This document shows, piece after piece, positions 1 to 7,925 of a stretch of 64,000 nt of DNA; the first letter of the stretch is position 1; the number at the start of each line of letters is the position of its first letter. The translations under genes were made by a program, and so were the position numbers. This stretch comes from Rhizobium sp. BK196 (GTDB lineage: Bacteria; Pseudomonadota; Alphaproteobacteria; Rhizobiales; Rhizobiaceae), in assembly GCF_014193255.1 (NCBI RefSeq), contig NZ_JACHZB010000007.1:248001-312000 (forward strand), written 5' to 3'. The notes below the pieces were generated by a model. It was given only the letters and a program-made list of their open reading frames with translations, did no database searches and was not told the origin of the DNA.

Positions 1-423
1 GCCCATTACCGAACCCGGTGTACCGACGGCGAGATAACCGTCGAGGCTGGCGCGCGGGACGATATCGCCTTTGGCATCGAGATACATGGTTTTGGTTGCA
101 GCGAGCGGTGCGCGTTCGCGGAAATCAAGAAAGGTCGTTTTTCCATCCTTCATCCGGATCGTCATGAAGCCACCGCCGCCGAGATTGCCGGCCGTCGGAT
201 AGACGACGGCGAGCGCATAGCCGACTGCGACCGCGGCATCGACGGCATTGCCGCCGCTCTTCAACACGTCGACGCCGACATCGGTTGCCAGATGCTGGGC
301 GGTGACGACCATGCCATGCTCAGCTTCGACGGGTGCCGGCGAAGCGGCAAAAGCCGGCAACGGTGCGAGACAAAGCGAAATGGCGGCGAGAATGGCGACG
401 GATTGTCTGGGAAGGCGGTCCAT
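1..423 (-). CDS. gamma-glutamyltranspeptidase, N-terminal part (cut by window edge)
   Basis: The reading frame runs from an ATG at 423 off the left end of the window, so only the first 141 residues are present. It opens with a typical Sec signal peptide (basic start, hydrophobic core, cleavage near AFA-A at about residue 26), so the protein is periplasmic. It continues with the conserved N-terminal block of the gamma-glutamyltransferase family: GMVVTAQHLATDVGVDVLK, GGNAVDAAVAVGYAL, PTAGNLGGGGF and LDFRERAP, where the Arg contacts the gamma-glutamyl substrate. The family hydrolyses or transfers gamma-glutamyl groups, for example from glutathione. The autoprocessing Thr lies outside the window, so activity cannot be judged. 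The gene is convergent with nothing in view; the regulator at 486 is on the same strand upstream. Confidence 0.9.
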   Translation of the reverse strand, partial: MDRLPRQSVAILAAISLCLAPLPAFAASPAPVEAEHGMVVTAQHLATDVGVDVLKSGGNAVDAAVAVGYALAVVYPTAGNLGGGGFMTIRMKDGKTTFLDFRERAPLAATKTMYLDAKGDIVPRASLDGYLAVGTPGSVMG

Positions 424-485
424 GATTTTCCCCTCGAAGGACGGCGATGGGGAAGATATGGCGTCGCTTCTGTGAGAGACAATGA

Positions 486-1328
486 TCAGGTGAGAAGCTC
501 AGCGAGTTTCCTGTTCGTGTCGTGCTCTTCGAGAGGCGTGTAGACGATCAGCTTCATGTCCGGCTGGCTCATCAGCGCGAGGCCGGTATGTTCGAAACAC
601 ATCAAGCCCTTGAGCGGATGGTTCAGGCGCTTCACGCCTGACAGCGGAGCGACGACTTCATGGCGTGGCCACCAGGCGCGGAATTCCGCACTCGCCTGCT
701 GGAGCAGTGCGATGAGACGCTCGAAATCCGGGTCGCCGGCATAACGGGCGCTGTCGGCGCGAAACATAGCGAGCGAGACGCGGGCGACGGCCTCCCAGTC
801 GACCAGCAGGGTGCGGTGAAAATCATCGGCAAACAGCCGGTGCATGGTGTTGCGCTCGTCCGGCCCCAGCCGGTCATAACCACCGAAGAGCAGGTCGGCG
901 GCACGGTTCCAGGCCAGTACGTCCCAGCGGCGACCAAGCACATAAGCCGGCTGATGTGTCAGATTGTCCAGCATGCGGCGCAGCGGCTTATCGACCACCT
1001 CAGGGGCTGACGAAAGTGGCTGCGGCGACTGGCGACTGTTGAGGGTGAAGAGATGCTGGCGCTCGGCCTCATCAAGGCGAAGTGCGTTTGCGAGCGCGTT
1101 CAGCACCTGCGGGGAGGGGCGGATGTCGCGCCCCTGTTCCAACCAGGTGTACCAGGTGGTGCCGACACCGGCGATCATGGCGAGCTCTTCGCGCCTGAGC
1201 CCCGGCGTGCGGCGGCGAAAACCGTCCGGCAGGCCGACGTCGGCAGGCCGCAGCCGCTCGCGGCGCGAGCGCAGGAAGGCCGCGAATTCTCGACGGCGGG
1301 CTTCGAACGTATCGAATTTCTGATCCAT
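486..1328 (-). CDS. XRE-family regulator with MmyB-type ligand-binding domain
   Basis: 280 residues. The N-terminal third holds a helix-turn-helix of the XRE type (LRREELAMIAGVGTTWYTWLEQGR, seen in pieces, about residues 35-60) that follows the RRTPGLRREE motif typical of this family. The rest matches the MmyB-like ligand-binding domain, with the hallmark LGRRWDVLAWNRAADLLFG near residue 110. These proteins are single-component transcription factors, often controlling an adjacent oxidoreductase. I chose the ATG at 1328 (MDQKFD); an upstream frame continues to 1460 but would overlap the divergent SDR gene. The divergent SDR at 1454 is the probable target, with a palindrome between the two. Confidence 0.85.
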   Translation of the reverse strand: MDQKFDTFEARRREFAAFLRSRRERLRPADVGLPDGFRRRTPGLRREELAMIAGVGTTWYTWLEQGRDIRPSPQVLNALANALRLDEAERQHLFTLNSRQSPQPLSSAPEVVDKPLRRMLDNLTHQPAYVLGRRWDVLAWNRAADLLFGGYDRLGPDERNTMHRLFADDFHRTLLVDWEAVARVSLAMFRADSARYAGDPDFERLIALLQQASAEFRAWWPRHEVVAPLSGVKRLNHPLKGLMCFEHTGLALMSQPDMKLIVYTPLEEHDTNRKLAELLT

Positions 1329-1344
1329 GGCAGTCATCATATCA

Positions 1345-1354
1345 GTATCGATAC
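1345..1354. promoter_or_regulatory. 10-bp palindrome in divergent promoter region, possible operator
   Basis: GTATCGATAC is a perfect palindrome lying 17 bases upstream of the MmyB-type regulator start and about 100 bases before the SDR. Its position in a divergent intergenic region fits an operator for the regulator. This is inference only; no second copy was found in the gap. Confidence 0.35.
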
Positions 1355-1453
1355 CAGGATAAAATTGGGTCTGTTTGCGATTTTGGAACCCCGCAAGATG
1401 AAACCGCTCCCGGCAACGAAAGCCGGAAGTTCGATCATGCAAAGGAGTATTCC

Positions 1454-2170
1454 ATGTCATTGCAGCACGCAGTCGTTATCGGCGGCTCTTCAGGCATCGG
1501 CCTTGCCTCGGCAAGACTGCTTCTGGAACAGGGGTTTCGCGTCACCATCGCCGCGCGGGATCAGGCGAAGCTCAAGGCTTCTGTTGACCATCTTTCCGGC
1601 AAGGTCGGAATGATCGCCATCGATGCGCGAGATCCCGCCGCGGTGAAGCAGGCCTTCGAAAGCCTCGGACCCTTCGATCATCTCGTGCTGGCGTTAGGCA
1701 GCGGCCATGGTGCCGGTCCTTTCGCGACGCTCGACATGGCCGACCTGCTCGCCGGCTTCCAGACGAAGCTCATCCCGCATGCGGCGATGGCGCAAGTGGC
1801 TCTGACTTTCCTGCAGCCAGAAGGCAGTATCACCTTCGTATCTGCCGTTAGTGCGCAGTCCGCAATGCCGGGAACCGCAGGTCTTGCCGCCGTCAATGCG
1901 GGGATCGAGGCGATGGTACGGGTGCTTGCGGCTGAGTTGAAGCCGTTGCGCGTGAACGGCGTTTCGCCTGGTGTGATCGATACGCCGTGGTGGGATTTCC
2001 TGTCGGCCGGGGAGCGTCAGGCCGTCTTCGAGGATTTTGCCGGCCGCACCCCGGTCGGTCGCATCGGCCGGCCGGAGGATGTCGCCAAGGCCGTCGCCTT
2101 CCTGGTATCGAGCAGCTTCATGAGCGGTCACGTCCTGACTTGTGACGGCGGCATTCACCTCGCGACCTGA
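1454..2170 (+). CDS. SDR-family oxidoreductase lacking the YxxxK catalytic motif
   Basis: 238 residues with a Rossmann fold. The cofactor loop GGSSGIG is intact at residues 10-16, and the C-terminal PGVIDTPWW and SSFMSGHVLTCDGG blocks are typical of classical short-chain dehydrogenases. At the active site the usual Ser is replaced (S130-A131), and the Tyr and Lys of YxxxK align with Leu144 and Asn148 (GLAAVNAGIEAM). The protein may therefore bind nucleotide without classical SDR chemistry, or it belongs to an atypical subgroup. A strong AAAGGAG ribosome site sits 6 bases before the ATG. It is divergent from the MmyB-type regulator, which likely controls it. Confidence 0.85.
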   Translation: MSLQHAVVIGGSSGIGLASARLLLEQGFRVTIAARDQAKLKASVDHLSGKVGMIAIDARDPAAVKQAFESLGPFDHLVLALGSGHGAGPFATLDMADLLAGFQTKLIPHAAMAQVALTFLQPEGSITFVSAVSAQSAMPGTAGLAAVNAGIEAMVRVLAAELKPLRVNGVSPGVIDTPWWDFLSAGERQAVFEDFAGRTPVGRIGRPEDVAKAVAFLVSSSFMSGHVLTCDGGIHLAT

Positions 2171-2242
2171 TGAGGCGTCCCATCGGTGATGCCTCGGGAG
2201 CGAAAACCAAAACGGCCTGGTTCTCCCTTCACGTCGCCCAGT

Positions 2243-3292
2243 TCACGGTGCTGAACATACGATTGATGGTGGCATTGTTCCGAGCGTCTGATTGGTGGAA
2301 GAACCGGCGAGCCGTTCTTCTGCCTTGCGGGCAATCGCTGCAAGGTTGCGCGGCTTGCCGGCAATCTTCTCGATGGCTGCAATGGCGACGTCGGTCGCAA
2401 GATAGTCAGGCTTGTGGCCGACGCCTTTGATCGTGACGAGTTCCGATCCCCTTATATCTCGCGACAATCCACGCGAATGCAGATGCTCCCAGACGATCTC
2501 GTCCTTGTCGCCGGTGATGATAACTGATGGTGCTGATATCTCGGAATAGTGCGGCGCGTTGGCCGTCAGATATTCATGGAGCCGCTTGAAGTCGGTGGCG
2601 TTATTGTAAAAGGCGCGCGGCCGCAATACCAGCGACGGACCGGTCCTGGCAACGTAATCGAGGGGCCGGGGGTTGGGGCGGAAGACATTCACCGTACCGC
2701 GCTCCAGCCGGTGCAGGCCAAGCGGCACGACGAGCGCATGATTGAAGAGCCATCCGACAACCGGTGTCGTCGCGACATGATAATACCAGTCGATGCCGCC
2801 AGGCCATGGATGGGAAGCAGGGGCCAGGAACAGCAGACCCGCCGTCTTGTCCGGATGGCGGACGCCGAAGGCTGCAGCGATCGCGCCGCCGAAGGAATGG
2901 CCGATGATAACAGCCTTCTCGATGCCGCGCTTTTCCATCAGTTTGGCAATGGCATCGGCCTGGCCTGACGGCAGCGCGTTCTCCGGCCCGCCGCGTTCGG
3001 AGTAGCCGTGACCGGGGCGGTCGACGAAGAGCATCTCGGCGCGGCCTTCCAGCGGCTCGCGAAAGGCGCCCGCCTGGTCCAGCAAGTTGCCGCTCGCGCC
3101 ATGGATGAAGACCAGGGGCGGAAGATCGGCAGCGTCGGGGCGCCGGATATGCACAGCATTCATGCGATAGCCGCCAATATCGGTCAGTTCGCCGATATTG
3201 GGATAGGCATGTTCGAACTGGCGAGCCTTGTAGGAGGAATAGCCGATAGCGGCAGCAACGGGAGCGAGAAGGGCAGAAACTTCGGCAAGCAT
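2243..3292 (-). CDS. alpha/beta hydrolase
   Basis: 349 residues. An N-terminal hydrophobic stretch (LLAPVAAAIGYSSY) may anchor the protein to the membrane. The hydrolase fold then shows the oxyanion-hole motif HGASGN, the nucleophile elbow GHSFGG (Ser), and a late GVGHKPDY carrying the catalytic His. The acid is probably the Asp in VIITGDKDEIV. This is the family of esterases, lipases and epoxide or haloalkane hydrolases; the substrate cannot be read from sequence. The gene stands alone, with short gaps on both sides. The start at 3292 gives the only version that keeps the hydrophobic N-terminus. Confidence 0.85.
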   Translation of the reverse strand: MLAEVSALLAPVAAAIGYSSYKARQFEHAYPNIGELTDIGGYRMNAVHIRRPDAADLPPLVFIHGASGNLLDQAGAFREPLEGRAEMLFVDRPGHGYSERGGPENALPSGQADAIAKLMEKRGIEKAVIIGHSFGGAIAAAFGVRHPDKTAGLLFLAPASHPWPGGIDWYYHVATTPVVGWLFNHALVVPLGLHRLERGTVNVFRPNPRPLDYVARTGPSLVLRPRAFYNNATDFKRLHEYLTANAPHYSEISAPSVIITGDKDEIVWEHLHSRGLSRDIRGSELVTIKGVGHKPDYLATDVAIAAIEKIAGKPRNLAAIARKAEERLAGSSTNQTLGTMPPSIVCSAP

Positions 3293-3370
3293 GGCTTCAA
3301 CCGGACAGAGACCACATCACTGAGTTAAGATTGTACGCTTTCCTACGCCGTCAAGTGCGCGCCGGATCTG

Positions 3371-3988
3371 TCAGGTGCGGCTGCCGGCGAGCTTTTCCGA
3401 GAGCGTGCCGACCTGCTCTTGCGCAGTGCGATCGGCGGGGTAGACATCCAGAACGCGCTCCCAGGCCTTGAGGGCGATCTGGTCATTGCCCGTGGCGGCG
3501 AGAATAGCCGCCATGCCTGACAGCGCGCCGAAATGACGGGGTTCGAGCTTCAGCACCTGTTCGATATCTGCCATCGACTTGCGATAATTGCCGAGCACGA
3601 AGTTCAGCGTTGCGCGACGATTCCAGCTTTCGGTATAGGTGGGTTTCAGGGCGATGGCTTCATCGAGAAAATCGAGCGCTGCGGGATTGCGCTTCTCCTC
3701 GATCGCTTTGTCAGCCCATTGCATCAGGAGATTGATCGTCGCGCTGTTGGAATCGTTCCATTCCATGCGAATCTGATTGGCGATGCTGCCTGCCTTGTCC
3801 GGGTCGCGTTCACGCTTCAACTGATCATAGAGTTGGTCGAGACGCTGCTTCGGCGACGAATCGGTGTTGGCCTGTTGTTCGACAATAACATCCTTCTGCT
3901 GCGCCATGGCAGGAGGGGCAGGGGCAAACAAGGTGAAAGCAAGCGGCAGCGCCGCTGAGGTCAAGGCAAAAAAGCGCATGGCGGACAT
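3371..3988 (-). CDS. secreted TPR-repeat protein
   Basis: About 205 residues. The start is the ATG at 3988 (MSAMRFF) or the one at 3979; the frame is open to 4087 but the signal peptide (FFALTSAALPLAFTLFAPA, cleavage near AMA-Q) sets the real start. The mature part is helical and contains at least three tetratricopeptide-like repeats (AIALKPTYTESWNRRATLNF, then DIEQVLKLEPRHFGALSG, then WERVLDVYPADRTAQEQVG). The protein is probably a periplasmic scaffold. It lies just downstream of rpmJ on the same strand. No partner is evident. Confidence 0.8.
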   Translation of the reverse strand: MSAMRFFALTSAALPLAFTLFAPAPPAMAQQKDVIVEQQANTDSSPKQRLDQLYDQLKRERDPDKAGSIANQIRMEWNDSNSATINLLMQWADKAIEEKRNPAALDFLDEAIALKPTYTESWNRRATLNFVLGNYRKSMADIEQVLKLEPRHFGALSGMAAILAATGNDQIALKAWERVLDVYPADRTAQEQVGTLSEKLAGSRT

Positions 3989-4087
3989 ATTAGCCCGCCA
4001 TCGCTGAAGATCAAACAAATTTGGCGTGATCACCGAAGCGACCAACCGATATGCCCGCCTGAGGGCAGGCAAACCGGATACGCGCAA

Positions 4088-4213
4088 TCAGCCCTGACGA
4101 GCCTTGAAGCGCGGGTTCTGCTTGTTGATGATGTAGATGCGGCCCTTGCGGCGAACGAGACGGTTGTCACGATGACGCGCCTTGAGCGACTTGAGCGAAT
4201 TCTTGATCTTCAT
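4088..4213 (-). CDS. rpmJ: 50S ribosomal protein L36 (cysteine-free type)
   Basis: A 41-residue, strongly basic protein (MKIKNSLKSLK..., ...NPRFKARQG) that matches the longer, zinc-independent form of L36 known from alphaproteobacteria and from E. coli YkgO. It has no cysteine, so it lacks the zinc ribbon of classical 37-38 residue L36. The role is structural, in the large ribosomal subunit. It stands as its own transcription unit between the TPR gene and purK. Confidence 0.95.
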   Translation of the reverse strand: MKIKNSLKSLKARHRDNRLVRRKGRIYIINKQNPRFKARQG

Positions 4214-4271
4214 TTTTCTGATCCGCGATGTTTCTGGGGGAATTCACATTCGCCCGTGTCTTTTAACAATC

Positions 4272-4298
4272 AAAAGCGCGCCGGCTGGGCGCGCTCTT
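4272..4298 (-). terminator. rho-independent terminator after purEK
   Basis: AGCGCGCC and GGCGCGCT form an 8-bp GC-rich stem around a 5-base loop; on the minus strand the stem is followed by TTTTGATT. It lies about 90 bases downstream of the purK stop and upstream of rpmJ, separating the two units. Confidence 0.75.
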
Positions 4299-4390
4299 TA
4301 GGTGGGGGAGCAGATAACCCGGCCTCTTCCTTGTGTCAACCACGTGAAGGCTTTTTTCCGCGGGTTTCAGGCGCTGGCCGGGCAAACGGC

Positions 4391-5455
4391 TCAGCAGGCT
4401 TTGCCCGTCAGCGTCGTCACGTGGCCCATCTTCCGACCGGCGCGCGCCTCGGTCTTGCCGTAGAGATGCACCAGCGTGTCGTCACGTTTCAGCCAGTCCG
4501 GAACGGCAAGAATATCGTCGCCGATGAGGTTCTGCATCACGCAATCGGAATGGCGGCGCGGATTGCCGAGCGGCAGGCCGGCGACGGCGCGGATATGCTG
4601 TTCGAATTGCGAGACGACGCAGGCAGCTTCCGTCCAGTGGCCGGAATTGTGGACCCGCGGCGCCATCTCGTTGGCGATCAGGCTGCCATCGGCCAGCACG
4701 AAGAACTCGATGCCGATGACGCCGACATAATCGAGCGCGGTGAGAATCTGTTCGGCAGCCTTGCGCGCCGCATCGGCGGTGGCGGCGGAGATTGTCGCCG
4801 GAATTGTGGACGTATGCAGGATGCCGTTGCGGTGCACGTTTTCGGCCGGGTCGAAACAGAGCACAGTGCCGTCGGCGGCGCGGGCGGCGATGATCGACAC
4901 CTCGCGTTCGAAGGCGACGAAGCTTTCGAGAATGAGCGGCACAGAGCCAAGTTCCGCATAGGCGCCGTGAGGACTGTCGGCGGGCGAGCGGAATACCTTC
5001 TGGCCCTTGCCGTCATAGCCGAGGCGGCGGGTTTTCAGCACGCCCTGGCCGCCGAAATCTTTCAATGCAGATTCGAGATCGGCCTGGCTGTCGACCGCGT
5101 GGAAACGGGCCGTCGGAATGTTGCAGCCATTGATGAAGCGTTTTTCGGCCAGTCGGTCCTGAGCAGCTTCCAGCGCCCTCGGCGGCGGATAGACGGGCAC
5201 GCTCTTTGCCAGCATTTCTGCAGCGGTGACGGGAACATTCTCGAATTCGTAGGTTACGACATCGCAGAGCCCGGCCAGTTCGGCGAGTGCTGAAGGATCG
5301 TCATAGGCGGCGGTGATCTGGCGGTTGGCGAGCTGGGCGGCGGGGCTGTCGGCCTGCGGTTCCAATATCACCGTGCGGAAATTCAGCCGTGCTGCGGCCA
5401 TGGCAAGCATGCGGCCGAGCTGGCCACCGCCGATGATGCCTATCGTCCTTACCAT
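4391..5455 (-). CDS. purK: 5-(carboxyamino)imidazole ribonucleotide synthase
   Basis: 354 residues, full length for PurK, an ATP-grasp enzyme that converts AIR, bicarbonate and ATP to N5-CAIR in purine synthesis. The N-terminus shows the nucleotide-fold motif IGIIGGGQLGRMLA; later come LKTRRLGYDGKGQ (ATP-grasp loop), FVAFEREVSII and NEMAPRVHNSGHWT, all diagnostic. The start is the ATG at 5455, whose A is also the last base of the purE stop (TGATG), so the two genes are translationally coupled. A longer frame to 5509 would only extend into purE. Confidence 0.97.
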   Translation of the reverse strand: MVRTIGIIGGGQLGRMLAMAAARLNFRTVILEPQADSPAAQLANRQITAAYDDPSALAELAGLCDVVTYEFENVPVTAAEMLAKSVPVYPPPRALEAAQDRLAEKRFINGCNIPTARFHAVDSQADLESALKDFGGQGVLKTRRLGYDGKGQKVFRSPADSPHGAYAELGSVPLILESFVAFEREVSIIAARAADGTVLCFDPAENVHRNGILHTSTIPATISAATADAARKAAEQILTALDYVGVIGIEFFVLADGSLIANEMAPRVHNSGHWTEAACVVSQFEQHIRAVAGLPLGNPRRHSDCVMQNLIGDDILAVPDWLKRDDTLVHLYGKTEARAGRKMGHVTTLTGKAC

Positions 5456-5955
5456 CAGAGATCGTCCATCGGATATTCGGCAACAGAAGCGCTCTGGCGC
5501 TCGCGCCATTCGTCGAGGCGTTCGGCGACCTCGTCGTCGGAAAGAGCAAGCACGGCAGCAGCAAGAAGTGCTGCGTTGATCGCGCCGGCCTTGCCGATGG
5601 CAAGCGTGCCGACGGGGATGCCGCCTGGCATCTGGACGATAGAGAGCAGGCTGTCCTGGCCGGACATAGTCTTCGACTGGACCGGCACGCCGAAAACCGG
5701 CAGCGGCGTCATGGCCGCCGTCATGCCCGGAAGGTGAGCCGCGCCACCCGCGCCTGCTATGATGACCTTGAAGCCTTCGGCACGTGCGCCTTTGGCGAAA
5801 TTCACGAGCCGGTCGGGTGTGCGATGAGCCGAGATGATACGCGCGTCATACTCGATTTCCAGCGCCTCCAGCGTATCGGCAGCATTCTTCATGGTTTCCC
5901 AGTCTGACTGGCTGCCCATGATAATGGCGACTGGCGGTCTGTCTGTTATCGTCAC
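5455..5955 (-). CDS. purE: N5-carboxyaminoimidazole ribonucleotide mutase
   Basis: 166 residues, class I PurE. It moves the carboxyl group of N5-CAIR to C4 to give CAIR, directly after PurK. Visible motifs are GSQSDWETM (residues about 14-22), SAHRTPDRL with the catalytic His, and GAGGAAHLPGM with the substrate-binding loop. It forms an overlapping pair with purK and lies 10 bases downstream of the DUF465 gene, so a three-gene transcript is likely. Confidence 0.97.
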   Translation of the reverse strand: MTITDRPPVAIIMGSQSDWETMKNAADTLEALEIEYDARIISAHRTPDRLVNFAKGARAEGFKVIIAGAGGAAHLPGMTAAMTPLPVFGVPVQSKTMSGQDSLLSIVQMPGGIPVGTLAIGKAGAINAALLAAAVLALSDDEVAERLDEWRERQSASVAEYPMDDL

Positions 5956-5965
5956 AATCGTTCCT

Positions 5966-6175
5966 TCAGGCGATGATATCGGGGATGATCTGATCTTCCA
6001 GTTTGGACAACTTGTCCTTGATCACGAGCTTTTTCTTCTTCATGCGCTGGATGCGCAGAGCATCGCATCCCGTCTCGATCATGGCGTTGATCGCGGCGTC
6101 GTAATCCTCATGCTCCTGGCGCAGGCGCGCCACCATGAGCCTGATTTCCGCCTGTTCCTGATCGGCCATTTGCAT
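5966..6175 (-). CDS. DUF465 (YdcH-like) small coiled-coil protein
   Basis: 69 residues, almost all predicted helix, rich in Arg, Lys, Asp and Glu. The core LRQEHEDYDAAINAM and the C-terminal RMKKKKLVIKDKLSKLEDQ match the DUF465/YdcH family, which has no assigned biochemical function. It sits directly upstream of purE on the same strand. A paralogue is encoded divergently at 6400. Confidence 0.88.
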   Translation of the reverse strand: MQMADQEQAEIRLMVARLRQEHEDYDAAINAMIETGCDALRIQRMKKKKLVIKDKLSKLEDQIIPDIIA

Positions 6176-6399
6176 TCCCCATGATCGTCTTCGGACCTTG
6201 TCCGGTCTGCCGATAATTTCCGCAAGCTCCTATCACCAAATAGAGGTAACGGGAAGTTAGTGTTGATCATGAATTTGCCGCTTAGTCTCCATCTTTTGGC
6301 CTTCGACAAGCATTCAAAAATGTGTCACAGTCCGCGCGTTGACACCTTGGATCTCCAGCAATGGATGGCTGGGGAAGGGTAAGAGGAAGGAAGGGTCAA

Positions 6400-6573
6400 A
6401 TGACTGTTCAAGCTCATCTTGAATCGCTCCAGAAAAAGCATGTCGCTCTCGAGGAGGAGTTGCATGCCCTGAGAACATCTCCCTCTATTTCCGATACTGA
6501 ACTTGCCGAATGCAAGCGCCGTAAGCTGCGCATCAAGGACGAGATCGAGCGTCTCAAGTCATCCGTCCATTGA
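6400..6573 (+). CDS. DUF465 (YdcH-like) small coiled-coil protein, paralogue
   Basis: 57 residues (MTVQAHLESLQKKHVALEEEL..., CKRRKLRIKDEIERLK). The ending CKRRKLRIKDEIERL parallels MKKKKLVIKDKLSKL of the neighbour at 5966, so the two are paralogues in divergent orientation. The start at 6400 is supported by a GGAAGG ribosome site; an in-frame ATG at 6361 gives a less family-like N-terminus. Function unknown. Confidence 0.85.
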   Translation: MTVQAHLESLQKKHVALEEELHALRTSPSISDTELAECKRRKLRIKDEIERLKSSVH

Positions 6574-6673
6574 TCTTTCCAGGATATCGCCGGACATCAG
6601 TCTTGTGAAAGAAAAGGTAAATTCCCCAATTTCTAGTTTAGCAAGCAAGACCCGGTGAATAACCGAAATCAAG

Positions 6674-6711
6674 CGCCAGTCCCTTGCATGCGGCATCGGG
6701 CTGGCGTTTTT
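6674..6711 (+). terminator. rho-independent terminator after DUF465 gene
   Basis: GCGCCAGTCCC pairs with GGGCTGGCG (one bulged T) and is followed by TTTTT on the plus strand. It lies about 100 bases past the stop of the small gene and just before the convergent ArsR gene. Confidence 0.75.
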
Positions 6712-6727
6712 ACGAAAAAGGGCGCCT

Positions 6728-6988
6728 TCAGGCCCAGAACTGATCCAGCCAGAGATTGAGCTTGTCGAAGCCGCGGTTATTGACCGTGTAGATGCGCTTC
6801 GTTCCCTCCGAAGTCACGGAAACGAGGTTGCTTTCGAGCAGCGCTTTCAGGTGTTGCGACACGGCGGGGCGGCTGATCGGCAGGCCCTCGGCAAGCTCAT
6901 TGACCGTCTTTGGCGCGCGTCGCAATTCCTCCAGCAAGAACCGCCGGTTCGGATCGGCAATCGCGGCGAAAGGGTCCGTGTTCGACAT
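6728..6988 (-). CDS. ArsR-family transcriptional regulator
   Basis: 86 residues, a single winged helix-turn-helix. The recognition region reads TVNELAEGLPISRPAVSQHLKALLESNLV, typical of ArsR repressors. No Cys-containing metal-binding motif is present, so it belongs to the non-metal members. It lies 64 bases downstream of the TSUP permease on the same strand and may be co-transcribed with it. Confidence 0.88.
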   Translation of the reverse strand: MSNTDPFAAIADPNRRFLLEELRRAPKTVNELAEGLPISRPAVSQHLKALLESNLVSVTSEGTKRIYTVNNRGFDKLNLWLDQFWA

Positions 6989-7052
6989 CCCAAAAAGTTA
7001 CGTCAAACAGGCGTATCCAGCAAGGGAATTGTGCATCGCAACGAAACGCATC

Positions 7053-7817
7053 CTATTCGAGCATGCCTTCACGCAGGATCAGGAAAGCAGCGATCAGTGC
7101 CATGGCATACATGAATGGGTAGAATATCTGCGGCTGCATGCGCCGCACACACCATGCCCCGGTAATCGTTGCCAGCGGGGCGAAGGGCAAGAGCGTGGCA
7201 GAGGCCAGAAGATTGCGGGTCTCGAACTGCCCAAGCGCAAAATACGGAACGAGCTTGACAGCATTCAAAATGGCGAAGAAGCGCACGCTTGTGCCGGTGA
7301 ATTCGCGTGGCGGCAACTTGAGCGGCAGGGCGTAGATCTGGAAGGGCGCGCCGCCGGCATGGGCGACGAAACTGCCGTAACCGGAAAACGTGCCCCAAAG
7401 ACTTGCCAGGACCGGGCGCTGGGGTCGTGGCGGGACGACTTTTCCCTTGCCGGGGCCGAAATTGTTCCAGAAGTAACGCAGGCAGAAGGCAACGGTGACG
7501 GTACCGATGAGAATGCGCAGCACGCTTCCCGGCACCAGAGCGGAGGTGGCCCAGCCGAAAGCGATGCCGAGAAGGGCGCCCGGTAGCATCATCTTCAGCG
7601 TCCTCCAGTCGCCATGCTGGCGCCAGATGACCAGCGATATCATGTCCATGAAGACGAGGATGGGAAGCAGGATCGCGGCGGCTTCGACGGGCGCCACGAC
7701 GAGGGCGAGAAAGGGAAGACCGATCAGCGACAAAGCGTCGCCCATCCCGCCTTTGGCAAGCCCGACAAGAATGACAGCCGGGATTGCGGCGTAGTAAAAT
7801 GACAGATCATGCGGCAT
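7053..7817 (-). CDS. TSUP-family (TauE/SafE) membrane permease
   Basis: 254 residues, strongly hydrophobic, with about eight predicted membrane spans. The start YYAAIPAVILVGLAKGGMGD, the mid-protein WRTLKMMLPGALLGIAFGW and the second-half GTFSGYGSFVAHAGGAPFQIY match the two-fold repeat of the TSUP family. Members move sulfite, sulfoacetate, thiosulfate or other small anions; the substrate here is unknown. The downstream ArsR regulator is the only linked gene. Confidence 0.88.
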   Translation of the reverse strand: MPHDLSFYYAAIPAVILVGLAKGGMGDALSLIGLPFLALVVAPVEAAAILLPILVFMDMISLVIWRQHGDWRTLKMMLPGALLGIAFGWATSALVPGSVLRILIGTVTVAFCLRYFWNNFGPGKGKVVPPRPQRPVLASLWGTFSGYGSFVAHAGGAPFQIYALPLKLPPREFTGTSVRFFAILNAVKLVPYFALGQFETRNLLASATLLPFAPLATITGAWCVRRMQPQIFYPFMYAMALIAAFLILREGMLE

Positions 7818-7925
7818 GCTTTTGAAGTTCCTCCCCTTGCAAGCCCCCTCTATCGGAATTACTCACTCAAAACGAGTGCGGATCCGCCATAGAGCGGGAA
7901 AAACCGCCGCAGATGGAAAGACTTC

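Noticed and set aside
7818..7925. TPP riboswitch before the ThiE-like gene
   Set aside because: No CTGAGA or thi-box motif in the 108-base gap.
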